Shown: positions 25,777-34,516 of the stretch, in pieces
How positions within the stretch are numbered: the first letter of the stretch is position 1
How the letters are laid out: each line of letters starts with the position of its first letter
Assembly (NCBI GenBank): GCA_022072055.1
Contig: JAJVIK010000011.1
Coordinates: 62,001-126,000 of the forward strand
Source: a bacterium
GTDB taxonomy: Bacteria; Hinthialibacterota; Hinthialibacteria; OLB16
Reading direction: 5' to 3'
DNA: 64,000 bases
The notes under the pieces: model-generated
What the model was told of the DNA's origin: nothing
The model's input: the letters and a program-made list of their open reading frames with translations, nothing else
Database searches by the model: none
Made by a program: the position numbers and the translations under genes

Positions 25777-28700
25777 ATGCCCGAGTCTCAAGAACCCACC
25801 ACGGCAACCCCAAGGGACAAGCGCGCCCAGCTTGCCGAACTCCTCCGCGAGCGCGCCTCGCAGGCCTGGAGGGACACCGACCTCTCCGAAGGGCAGCGCG
25901 CCCTGTGGCTCCTGCAGCGACTGGCTCCCGACAATGTGGCCTACAATCTGATGGCCTCGGCCCACATCCGCGGATCACTGGATGTCGGCGCGCTGAGACG
26001 GGCCTTTCAAGCCCTCACGGACCGTCATGAGTCTCTCCGCACCACTTTCCCTGAACGCGAGGGCGCCCCCTTATGTCGCATTCATTCGTCGTCCCAGGTG
26101 GCCTTCGTGGAGATTGAAGGGAGTTCCTGGAGCGAGGAGGAACTGCGAGGGTGGATGGAGGCGCAAGCCGATGAGCCGTTTGACCTCGGGGCGGGTCCGT
26201 TGTTCAAGACAATTCTCATCCATCGTGGGTCCCGGGACCCGGTTCTTCTGGTGCTGGCCCACCATATCATTCTCGATTTCTGGTCGATTGACCTCCTCCT
26301 TGAGGAACTCCGTCTTCTCCATGCGCGGGAATTGGGGATCCCCGTCGAGGTCCCCCCGATCGCCGGAGTCTTCAGCGAGTATGTCCAGTGGCAGAGGGGA
26401 TATCTTGGCGGATCGGAATTTCAGACCTCACTGGACTACTGGGAAGGAGTGATCGGGGATTGCCCTCAAATCCTTGATCTTCCCACCGATCGCCCGCGGC
26501 CGAATGTTCAAACCTACCGCGGGGCGCTCCACGAGTTCGACCTTGAAATCTCTCTGACCGCGCGCTTGAGGGAGCTTGCCAGAGCCGAGGGGGTTACTCT
26601 GTACACCCTTCTGCTCTCCGCTTTTGAGATCTTCATTCACCGCTTTTCCGGGCAGTCGGAGTTCCTTGTCGGAACACCGGTTGGAGGCAGGACTCGCGCG
26701 GAGTTTGAGACGGTTGTGGGCGACTTCGCCAACCCGATTTGTCTTCGGGCGGATTGTTCGGGGAATCCCTCGGTACGGGAGCTCCTCGACCGGACGAAAC
26801 CAAAGGTGCTCGAGGGACTGACCCATCAGGGAGTTCCCTTTCCACGGGTGGTGGAACGTCTCCAGCCGCGACGAGACCCCAGCCGGTCCCCGCTCTTCCA
26901 AGTGGCTTATGTGTGGAACCGCGCACGCCATCTGGAGGCCGGAGTCGGGGAGGGAGCGGCGCGCGCATGGTCCCTCGAACCGTTTGTCCACTGCCAGCGT
27001 GGAGCGCCCTTCGACCTCACCCTTTCCGTTGTGGATCGGGGGGCTTTCTTGTCCGCCGCCTTCCAGTACAACAGCGACCTGTTCCGCTCCTCCACGGCCG
27101 CCGATTGGGCCGAGCGTTTCCGGATGCTCCTCGAAGGCATTCTCTCGAATCCCGGCGGGCGAGTTTCCGAACTGTCACTTCTCTCCGAGGGGGAGCGTCG
27201 GTTCTTCCTGGTGGACTGGAATCGAACGGAGATGGAGTACCCCAAGGACCGCTGCGTGCAGGAGTTGATCGAGGGGCGAGTGGCGGAATCTCCCGAAGCC
27301 TGCGCTCTGGAGTGGCGGGGAGGGGCGATGTCCTACTTCGAGTTGAATCGGATGGCGAATCGCCTTGCCTGGCGTCTCAAGGAACTTGGGATCGGCCCGG
27401 AGCGGCTTGTGGGAATCTGTCTCCCACGCTCCCCCGAGATGATGATCGGAATTCTCGCGGTCCTGAAGGCGGGTGGGGCCTATCTCCCGCTCGATCCGGA
27501 ATACCCGGAGGAACGTCTGGCCCTGATGCTCGAGGATGCCCACGCGGAGGTGGTCCTGAGCACCAGGAGCCTTGGCCCGAAGCTTCCGACGAGTGGGCGC
27601 GCGATCTTGCCCCTGGATGATCCCACGCTGTTCGAGACCGGGAACGATGCCGCCCCGCCCTGCGAGGCGAAGGCCGAGAACCTGGCCTATGTCATCTACA
27701 CCTCCGGTTCCACCGGGAGACCCAAGGGGGTGATGATCACCCACCGGAACCTGATGAATTACTTGTGGTGGTGCCGGAGCGCTTACCCGCTTCAAGAGGG
27801 GTCGGGCGCGCCGCTGCATTCCCCCATCCGCTATGATTTGACCGTGACCACCTTATTCGCGCCGCTCCTGAGCGGTGGAAGGATTGTGCTAGTCCCGGAG
27901 CGTCGCGGTGTGGATGACCTGGCGGCTGTGATCGCCGAGGGCCGGGATTTCAGCTTTGTGAAGGTGACTCCCGCGCACCTCAAGGCTCTCGGGGCGATTC
28001 TGCCCAAGGCCGAGGCCTCAAATCAGACACGCTGTCTGGTGGTTGGCGGCGAGGCCTTGCACTCGGATTCGCTTGCCTACTGGAGAGAGCATGCCCCCGG
28101 GACCCTGATTGTGAACGAGTATGGTCCCACCGAGGCGACGGTGGGCTGTTGCGTGTATTCCTTGCGCGCGGGAGCGGAGATTTCAGGCCCGGTCCCCATC
28201 GGAAGGCCCATCGCGAACACAAGGCTGTATGTCCTTGATGTCCACGGGCAACCGGTCCCGCCCGGAGTTCCGGGTGAACTCCATATCGGCGGAGATAGTG
28301 TGGCGCGCGGCTATCTGAATCGACCCGACCTAACCGCCGAGAGGTTTGTGCCTGATCCTTTCAACCGTGATGCCGGCGCGCGCCTGTATCGCACGGGCGA
28401 TCTGGTGAGGTTCCGCGCGGATGGCGAGCTCGAGTATCTGGGACGATCCGACCATCAGGTCAAGGTGGCGGGACAACGGATCGAGCTGGGCGAATTGGAG
28501 ACCATCCTCGGCGGGCATCCGGAGGTGCGCGATGCACTCGTGGCGGCGGTCGAAACAGCGCCGGGCGATAGGCGCTTGGTGGCCTACGTGGTCCCCAAGA
28601 GTTGGGTGGATGGTCCGTCCCCAGCCGAGCTCCGCGCGTTCCTACGCCAAAAACTACCCGAAACCATGCTGCCGGCATTCTATGTCACGCTTCCGGGCTT

Positions 28701-31134
28701 CCCCCTGGCCGCGAACGGAAAGGTGGATCGGAAGGCCCTCCCGATTCCGGACCAAGGCCGCGGTGGGGCCGACACGGCCTATGTGGCTCCCCGAAATGAG
28801 ATCGAACGCGCCTTGGAGGAGATTTGGTCTCGGGTTCTGGGGATCGAGCCGATTGGAGTCCAGGACAATTTCTTCGACCTGGGGGGGGCCTCGATCCAGA
28901 GTCTCGCAGTGGCTTCGCAAGCGAGCGAGGCGGGGATTCCGCTCACCGCGGAAATGATCTTTCAGCATCCGACCATCGCGGAACTCGCGACGGCATCGCG
29001 CGTGGCCAGCCTCGATGCGCATCGCGAGACCCCCGCCCTTCCAAAGCCATCCACGCGCCAGGTTGAGGCGACGGGAACGAGGCAAGCGGCGCGCCCGGGC
29101 TCGCGGGTTTCAACGGGTCGGACCGCGATTGAAAGCTTGGGGGTTTATCTTCCAGCCCGGAAAGTCGCCACGGGGGACCTTTTGCGCGGCTGTCGGAACC
29201 CGATCGATTTCCCGCTGGAGAAAATGACCGGAATCCGCTCGCGTCGCGTGGTGTCCGAAGGGGAGTACTCGATTGACCTTGCCGAACAGGCGGCCCGTGA
29301 CTGCCTGCTTCGGTCACGGAGAAGTCCGGAGGAGATCGACCTCCTGATCTGCTGCAACATCTCGCGGCAGGATGGACCCCGCCAGTTCAGCTTCGAGCCG
29401 ACCACCTCGGTGCGACTCAAGAAACGGCTTGGATTGCCCAACGCCGTCGCGTTTGACATCAGCAATGCCTGCGCGGGGATGTTCACCGGCATCTTGATCG
29501 CCGACTGGTTGCTGGCGGCGGGCGCGATGAGCGCGGTTCTGGTGGTGAGCGGGGAATACATCTCGCATCTTGCCGAGACCGCCCAGAAGGAGATCTCCGG
29601 ATTCCTCGACCCGCGCTTGGCGTGCCTGACCGTGGGGGATGCCGGCGCCGCGGTGATCTTGGAGCGGAACGAGCGCGAGGACATCGGCTTCGCGGACCTC
29701 GATCTCTACACTCTCGGCAAATACAGCGACCTGTGCGTGGCCAAGGCGACCGAGGAGGCGCATGGCGGGGCAATCATGTACACCGATTCGATCCGTCAAA
29801 CCGCCGTGGCCCTTAAACTCTCGGTGGCCCACTCGGCGAAGGTGCTGCGGAGGAGCGGCTGGTCCGCCGAGGAGATCGGTCATGTCATCATGCACCAGAC
29901 CTCGGAGACCGCGCTGCGGGACGCCATGCGGGAGATCAACGCGCTCTATGGCGCGAAGGTCTGTCATGATGGAAACACCGTGATTAACCTCGCCGAGCGC
30001 GGTAACACAGCGAGCACCAGCCACTTTGTGGCGCTGGCGGACCGCATGCGAGCCGGCGAGGTCCGGAATGGCGACCGAGTTGTGTTCGGAATCACCGGAT
30101 CGGGCCAGACCATCGGCTCCTCGCTTTATGTGATGGATGATTTCCCCGCGCGGTTTCTCGAGTCCGGCAACGGGACCCCCTCGGGGAAGCGTGCCGCGGC
30201 TTCGGTCGAGCGGGCCACGCGCGTCTTTTCCACAACCGGAGCAGGCTCGGCGGAGATCCTCGCGGTCGGGCTTGCGAGGGAGCCCAAGGATTCTCCAGGG
30301 GATGCGGTTGAACTTGCGGTCGAGGCGGCCGAATCGGCCCTTATCAGCGCGGGCTTGGATCGCAATCGGGCGGACCTGGTGATCCATTCGGGGGTTTATC
30401 GCAACGATTTTCTCTGCGAGCCGGCCATCGCCTCGATCGTGGCGGGAAGACTCGGGATCAACCACGAGGAGGGTTCCGCACCAGGGCAGTCCACCTTTGC
30501 CTTCGACCTTCTTTGCGGCGGTCTGGGATTCCTTTCCGCCTGTTACGCCGCGACCCAGGCGATTCGCTCAGGCAGAGGGAAGCATGTCTTGATCACCGCT
30601 TCGGAGATCGAAAACAACGCGGGGGTCTTTCCGGAGCGCCTCCGTGGAGTGGTCGAAACCGGCTCAGCGGTTTTGCTTGCGCCCGCCACGGAGAAGCGCG
30701 GCGGATTCCGCGCCTTCGCCTTTCGAGATTTCCCCGATTACGCCGATCTGCTTGTGGCGCACACCGGGCTGGAGGCGGGGAAGACTTACCTCCATTTTGA
30801 GGAGTCGCCATCCTACCCGGCCCGGCTTCGGGAATCGATCTGCATCGTGGTCAAGGATCTGTTGGATCACGAGGGATTGACTCCGTATGAGATCCGGGTC
30901 GTGCTTCCGCCGCTTGTATCCGAGACCTTTGTTTCCGAGCTTGCCGCCGACCTGAAGGTGGACCGGGATCGGATGATCGGCCAACCGACTCCGGGCAAGG
31001 ATGGATTCACCTCGTCCCTTGCGCGAGGTCTCGACGAGGTTCGTCGGAAGGGCCTGGCGGGTTCAGGGGAGATCGGACTGTTCATCGGCGCGGGCGCGGG
31101 CATCCAAGTCGGCTGCGCGCTGTATGTCTTTTAA
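25777..31134 (+). CDS. NRPS C-A-PCP fused to tandem KAS III-like domains
   Basis: 1,785 residues, two bases after the PKS stop. C domain (about 30-460): HHIILDFWS at 162-170, an intact HHxxxD. A domain (about 480-1000): YTSGSTGRPKGV from 641; specificity residues D687 L688 T691 K729 V755 G757 E781 V789 G790 K982 give DLTKVGEVGK, the asparagine pattern. PCP (about 1005-1070): DLGGASIQS, Ser1039. After a linker, KAS III-1 (about 1115-1460) has Cys1232 (SNACAG), His1373 (MHQTS), Asn1410 (RGNTAS), a full FabH-type triad. KAS III-2 (about 1480-1785) has Gly1582 where the catalytic Cys should be (Cys at 1580 instead) and lacks the His and Asn. No thioesterase or reductase ends the protein. Asn use and carbon-carbon release are predictions. 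Confidence 0.92.
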   Translation: MPESQEPTTATPRDKRAQLAELLRERASQAWRDTDLSEGQRALWLLQRLAPDNVAYNLMASAHIRGSLDVGALRRAFQALTDRHESLRTTFPEREGAPLCRIHSSSQVAFVEIEGSSWSEEELRGWMEAQADEPFDLGAGPLFKTILIHRGSRDPVLLVLAHHIILDFWSIDLLLEELRLLHARELGIPVEVPPIAGVFSEYVQWQRGYLGGSEFQTSLDYWEGVIGDCPQILDLPTDRPRPNVQTYRGALHEFDLEISLTARLRELARAEGVTLYTLLLSAFEIFIHRFSGQSEFLVGTPVGGRTRAEFETVVGDFANPICLRADCSGNPSVRELLDRTKPKVLEGLTHQGVPFPRVVERLQPRRDPSRSPLFQVAYVWNRARHLEAGVGEGAARAWSLEPFVHCQRGAPFDLTLSVVDRGAFLSAAFQYNSDLFRSSTAADWAERFRMLLEGILSNPGGRVSELSLLSEGERRFFLVDWNRTEMEYPKDRCVQELIEGRVAESPEACALEWRGGAMSYFELNRMANRLAWRLKELGIGPERLVGICLPRSPEMMIGILAVLKAGGAYLPLDPEYPEERLALMLEDAHAEVVLSTRSLGPKLPTSGRAILPLDDPTLFETGNDAAPPCEAKAENLAYVIYTSGSTGRPKGVMITHRNLMNYLWWCRSAYPLQEGSGAPLHSPIRYDLTVTTLFAPLLSGGRIVLVPERRGVDDLAAVIAEGRDFSFVKVTPAHLKALGAILPKAEASNQTRCLVVGGEALHSDSLAYWREHAPGTLIVNEYGPTEATVGCCVYSLRAGAEISGPVPIGRPIANTRLYVLDVHGQPVPPGVPGELHIGGDSVARGYLNRPDLTAERFVPDPFNRDAGARLYRTGDLVRFRADGELEYLGRSDHQVKVAGQRIELGELETILGGHPEVRDALVAAVETAPGDRRLVAYVVPKSWVDGPSPAELRAFLRQKLPETMLPAFYVTLPGFPLAANGKVDRKALPIPDQGRGGADTAYVAPRNEIERALEEIWSRVLGIEPIGVQDNFFDLGGASIQSLAVASQASEAGIPLTAEMIFQHPTIAELATASRVASLDAHRETPALPKPSTRQVEATGTRQAARPGSRVSTGRTAIESLGVYLPARKVATGDLLRGCRNPIDFPLEKMTGIRSRRVVSEGEYSIDLAEQAARDCLLRSRRSPEEIDLLICCNISRQDGPRQFSFEPTTSVRLKKRLGLPNAVAFDISNACAGMFTGILIADWLLAAGAMSAVLVVSGEYISHLAETAQKEISGFLDPRLACLTVGDAGAAVILERNEREDIGFADLDLYTLGKYSDLCVAKATEEAHGGAIMYTDSIRQTAVALKLSVAHSAKVLRRSGWSAEEIGHVIMHQTSETALRDAMREINALYGAKVCHDGNTVINLAERGNTASTSHFVALADRMRAGEVRNGDRVVFGITGSGQTIGSSLYVMDDFPARFLESGNGTPSGKRAAASVERATRVFSTTGAGSAEILAVGLAREPKDSPGDAVELAVEAAESALISAGLDRNRADLVIHSGVYRNDFLCEPAIASIVAGRLGINHEEGSAPGQSTFAFDLLCGGLGFLSACYAATQAIRSGRGKHVLITASEIENNAGVFPERLRGVVETGSAVLLAPATEKRGGFRAFAFRDFPDYADLLVAHTGLEAGKTYLHFEESPSYPARLRESICIVVKDLLDHEGLTPYEIRVVLPPLVSETFVSELAADLKVDRDRMIGQPTPGKDGFTSSLARGLDEVRRKGLAGSGEIGLFIGAGAGIQVGCALYVF

Positions 31135-31142
31135 CACCGCCT

Positions 31143-32132
31143 ATGCGAGCCTTTGTGACTGGGGCAACGGGTTTCCTGGGATCGAATCTCGCGGTGGGCT
31201 TGGTGGAGCGAGGGATAGAGGTTCGCATTCTTCGGCGTCCGACCGGCGGCGCCGAGGCGCTGCAAGGAGCGCGGATCGAGGAGACCACCGGGGACATCCT
31301 CGATCCTCCGGAGAAACTTGCCAGGAGCATGGAGGGTTGCGAATGGGTTTTCCATGTGGCGGCCTCGGTGAAGTACGGAAGGAGTCCGAGGGAGCTTTAC
31401 CGGACCAATGTGGAGGGAACAGCCCATGTGGCGGAGGCCGGGCTTCTCGCCGGAGTTGGGCGGTTTGTGCTGACCAGTTCCCTGAGCGCGATGGGGGTTG
31501 CCGAGGGGGGCCGACTGCTGGATGAGGACTCAGAATTCAGCCTAAGCCCCAGCGAATTCCCCTACGGCCACACGAAACGCCTGGCCGAGGATGAGGTTCG
31601 AAAGCGGATTGATAGGGGGTTGTCCGCGGTAATTGTCAACCCATCCACGATGTTCGGTCCCCGAGATGTCCGCCGCAACGCCGGGGCGATGGTCATTCAG
31701 GCGGCCTCCGGCACCTTGAGGTTTTACCCTCAGGGCGGCTCGAATTTCGTGGCTGTGGAGGATGTCGTGTGGGGTCACATCGCGGCGGCGGAGAGGGGAA
31801 GGGTGGGACAGCGATACATCTTGGGGAATCGGAACCTGACCTACCGGGAGGTTTTTGAGCGAATTTGCGAGGTGGTCGGGGTTCCTCCGCCTCGCTGGCC
31901 GATCCCCAACGCGATCCTCCCGGTTGGGGCGTGGGGCGCGCAGCTGCTGTCGTGGATTCGTCCGGGACTGCTTCCGGTCGATCCCAACCAAATTCGGATG
32001 TCCGCGCGCTGCATTTACGCGACCTCCGAGAGGGCGATCCGAGAGCTCGGACTGCCGCAATCCCCATTGGAGGGGGCGATCCGTCGCGCCCACGAGTGGT
32101 ATCAACAGAACGGCTATTTGAGGAAATCATGA
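31143..32132 (+). CDS. NAD(P)-dependent extended SDR, OleD/3-beta-HSD-like
   Basis: 329 residues. Rossmann motif TGATGFLG near the N-terminus, an active-site Ser in LTSSLSAMG, and the YxxxK pair Tyr141/Lys145 (YGHTKRLAED). The C-terminal half (NPSTMFGPRD, FVAVEDVVWGHIAAAERG, GQRYILGNRNLTYREVFERI) matches the 3-beta-hydroxysteroid dehydrogenase/OleD type of extended SDRs, which reduce long-chain beta-ketones, rather than sugar epimerases. Lying eight bases after the NRPS/KAS III gene, its natural substrate may be a ketone made by the KAS III domain, as OleD follows OleA in olefin synthesis; inference. Confidence 0.85.
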   Translation: MRAFVTGATGFLGSNLAVGLVERGIEVRILRRPTGGAEALQGARIEETTGDILDPPEKLARSMEGCEWVFHVAASVKYGRSPRELYRTNVEGTAHVAEAGLLAGVGRFVLTSSLSAMGVAEGGRLLDEDSEFSLSPSEFPYGHTKRLAEDEVRKRIDRGLSAVIVNPSTMFGPRDVRRNAGAMVIQAASGTLRFYPQGGSNFVAVEDVVWGHIAAAERGRVGQRYILGNRNLTYREVFERICEVVGVPPPRWPIPNAILPVGAWGAQLLSWIRPGLLPVDPNQIRMSARCIYATSERAIRELGLPQSPLEGAIRRAHEWYQQNGYLRKS

Positions 32133-33790
32133 ACCGATTGGCAACCGCGCTCTTGTTTTTTGCCGTGAATCTCCCCGTTGCAGCTCAGGCCACCGAGCTT
32201 GGGGTCTCGAATGGCGCGATCAAGGCGATGACCGCCACCATCGATGGCCCCTACGACCCAACCGGGACTAACCGCTGGCGACTCGGGGTCGGTGCGCATC
32301 TCCGGATTCGGGATCGGACTCAAGATTCCAGTGAGAGCCTAAAGGTCGTCGAGGCGCCGGTGGATGTGCAGTGCGGCGCGGGAGGGATCCTGTACGCCAG
32401 CGGCGGTTTTGTGATCGACATCACCAGGGCCGGCGGGGTTCGCTACCGCTTTCCCAGGAACCACCCGAGCTTCAGCCAGAACGCCGGGGTCCCCAACCCG
32501 AGCCGCATGGTCTTCTCGAAATCCCAGCCCCCCGAAAAGGCCGCGGGCAACTGGGTGGCCCTCTTGGGAGATCAGGTCCTGATCCGCGGGATGGCCAGCG
32601 CGCAGGCCATACACCCGGCCACCCCGGAGGGGCTGGAGACACTGGTTTCGGTGAGCGGTTACACCTCCGAAAGCCGTGTTCTTTCCGACCTCAGGACCCT
32701 GCTCCAATTTGATGGAAACCCATTCCCGTTCTGGCGCGCGGCCCGCGCCGACCTGGACAGCGAGGAGCGCGCGGTCAAAGGGTTGGTCATCCCGGAGGAT
32801 CGCGTGGGCGCGGAAGCGTATCGAGCCTACCAGGTCGAAACATTGGCGGGGCTGTCCAAGATTCGCGAAGGCTATCGCATGCTCCAGCGCAACCTCTATA
32901 GCGACAAGGTCCTCGATAAGATGGTAACCGAGGGGGTCCCGATTCCACGACTGACCCTGGCCGAAGTGAGCTTTGTCCGGGGTGACATGGCCTTTTCCAT
33001 CCGGCCATTTGTGAACTGGAAGTTGGAAGGACGGGTCCTTGTGGACCGTTCGCGATTGGTGGCGAGCGAGCCTCGGAAGCGGGAGGTGGCCCCGACCGTG
33101 TTCGTGGTGGATGACCTGACCAACCGCATGTTGGAAGACACCCGGATCGTGATCGGATCGCGGGATGCGGTCATCGAGAGTCGGCGCCCGGGAAACACCG
33201 CCTGGACAGCGCGCGCCCCGATCCAGTTTGATTTCGATTGGGAGCGTTTTTTCACCCCCTCGGCGGAGGTCTTCGGGTTTTCCGAGCAGCTCGACGCGAC
33301 AGGCTTCCTCTTGCGGCGGGAGATCTCCGGTGGAGGAGTTTTGGAGATGAGCGAGCTGTTCCTCTCCAAGACCCTGCTTGAACTACGTTATCTTCCGCGC
33401 TCCGATAGGAAACCCGCCGAGGAGCAGATTCGGAAGTACATGGACCTGCGTCGAACGATCCTTTACCCGGATCGGAGGGAGCGCTTGGCTCTCCTTCCGA
33501 CTCGTTTTCGCGAAGGGCAAGTCTCCGAATTTCTCAGCGATGGCCTGGACCATCTGGCCGCCGCAATCCATGCTCAAGGGATGAAGGAAGTGGTCGGCCT
33601 GAACCTGTGGGTCCGCAACGATCCTCCCAAGCAGTGGACCCTGGAGATGGAGGCAATCGGCCCGGCCGGGGAGCGAGTGATGGTTTCTCGCGCGGCGGAG
33701 CTCCCCGATGCGCCCCCGCTGGAGGACTCCTGGAAGAAGCTGGATCGCAACCGCGCCATCACCGGATGGCTTGACCTCGAATGGGAGTGA
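32129..33790 (+). CDS. exported protein of unknown function in the lipopeptide-type operon
   Basis: 553 residues; ATG overlaps the SDR stop (ATGA). Signal peptide MNRLATALLFFAVNLPVAAQ. The rest has no recognised domain or transmembrane helix; the secondary-structure impression is beta-rich N- and C-terminal parts with helical stretches in between (about residues 230-300). The last third has RRTILYPDRRERLALLPTRF. Being translated with the ABC exporter, it might be a periplasmic partner or carrier of the exported product, but there are no HlyD/LolA/lipobox features to support that. Function unknown. Confidence 0.8.
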   Translation: MNRLATALLFFAVNLPVAAQATELGVSNGAIKAMTATIDGPYDPTGTNRWRLGVGAHLRIRDRTQDSSESLKVVEAPVDVQCGAGGILYASGGFVIDITRAGGVRYRFPRNHPSFSQNAGVPNPSRMVFSKSQPPEKAAGNWVALLGDQVLIRGMASAQAIHPATPEGLETLVSVSGYTSESRVLSDLRTLLQFDGNPFPFWRAARADLDSEERAVKGLVIPEDRVGAEAYRAYQVETLAGLSKIREGYRMLQRNLYSDKVLDKMVTEGVPIPRLTLAEVSFVRGDMAFSIRPFVNWKLEGRVLVDRSRLVASEPRKREVAPTVFVVDDLTNRMLEDTRIVIGSRDAVIESRRPGNTAWTARAPIQFDFDWERFFTPSAEVFGFSEQLDATGFLLRREISGGGVLEMSELFLSKTLLELRYLPRSDRKPAEEQIRKYMDLRRTILYPDRRERLALLPTRFREGQVSEFLSDGLDHLAAAIHAQGMKEVVGLNLWVRNDPPKQWTLEMEAIGPAGERVMVSRAAELPDAPPLEDSWKKLDRNRAITGWLDLEWE

Positions 33791-33797
33791 GACCAAC

Positions 33798-34508
33798 TTG
33801 AGTTCCGAACCGAAGGCTCCGGAAACCCCCACGATTATTTCGCTGGAGGGGGTTCACAAGTCCTATCGCAACGGTGGGCAATCGATTGAAATCCTGCGTG
33901 ACCTTTCGCTACAGATCGCGCGCGGGGAGGCGGTGGCCATTCGAGGCGTGTCCGGCTCCGGAAAATCAACGCTCCTCAATGTGGTTGGGGCCATCGACTC
34001 GGTGGACTCCGGCACGGTGACCGTGCGCGGAAAGCGTCTGGATGGAGCAAGCTCCGCGGACCTCACCGCCTTTCGCGCGAGCGAGGTGGGGTTTATCTTC
34101 CAGTTCTACAATCTGCTCCCCACGCTCACAGTCCGGGAGAATGTGGCGGTTGGGTTGGAGGCCGCTGGGGTTTCCCTCTCGGCGGGCCGAGCCAAGGTTG
34201 CGGAGTACCTCGAGGCGGTCGGCCTCTCCGACAAGGCGCGGAAATTTCCCGAACAGCTCTCCGGCGGCGAGCAGCAGCGGGTCGCCATCGCGCGCGCGTT
34301 GGTCAAAGAGCCGCCGCTGGTCCTCGCCGATGAACCGACCGGAAGCCTGGATGAAGAGACCGGGGTTCGGATTCTCGAACTCCTCAATCACCTCCAGCGC
34401 GAACTCCATCTCAGTTTTCTCCTGGTCACCCACAATCCCGCGATCTCGGATTACACCGACCGGACCCTGTTCCTCCACAACGGTCGTTTGTCGTCCGATC
34501 CCTCCTGA
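33798..34508 (+). CDS. ABC transporter ATP-binding protein (LolD/MacB type)
   Basis: About 236 residues. Walker [10 protein letters not shown] (Lys56), Q-loop in [17 protein letters not shown], signature [15 protein letters not shown] (about 153), Walker [14 protein letters not shown] (about 174) and the switch histidine in LLVTHNP. The sequence is of the LolD/MacB/FtsE branch that drives FtsX-type permeases. The start is TTG at 33798; no ATG gives a shorter N-terminus, and a longer in-frame start at 33708 overlaps the previous gene. It is eight bases from each neighbour and pairs with the next gene. Confidence 0.95.
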   Translation: MSSEPKAPETPTIISLEGVHKSYRNGGQSIEILRDLSLQIARGEAVAIRGVSGSGKSTLLNVVGAIDSVDSGTVTVRGKRLDGASSADLTAFRASEVGFIFQFYNLLPTLTVRENVAVGLEAAGVSLSAGRAKVAEYLEAVGLSDKARKFPEQLSGGEQQRVAIARALVKEPPLVLADEPTGSLDEETGVRILELLNHLQRELHLSFLLVTHNPAISDYTDRTLFLHNGRLSSDPS

Positions 34509-34516
34509 TTTTCGAC

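Noticed and set aside
25777-31134. Thioesterase or terminal reductase release domain
   Set aside because: No GxSxG alpha/beta-hydrolase or C-terminal Rossmann reductase motif; the end is thiolase-fold.
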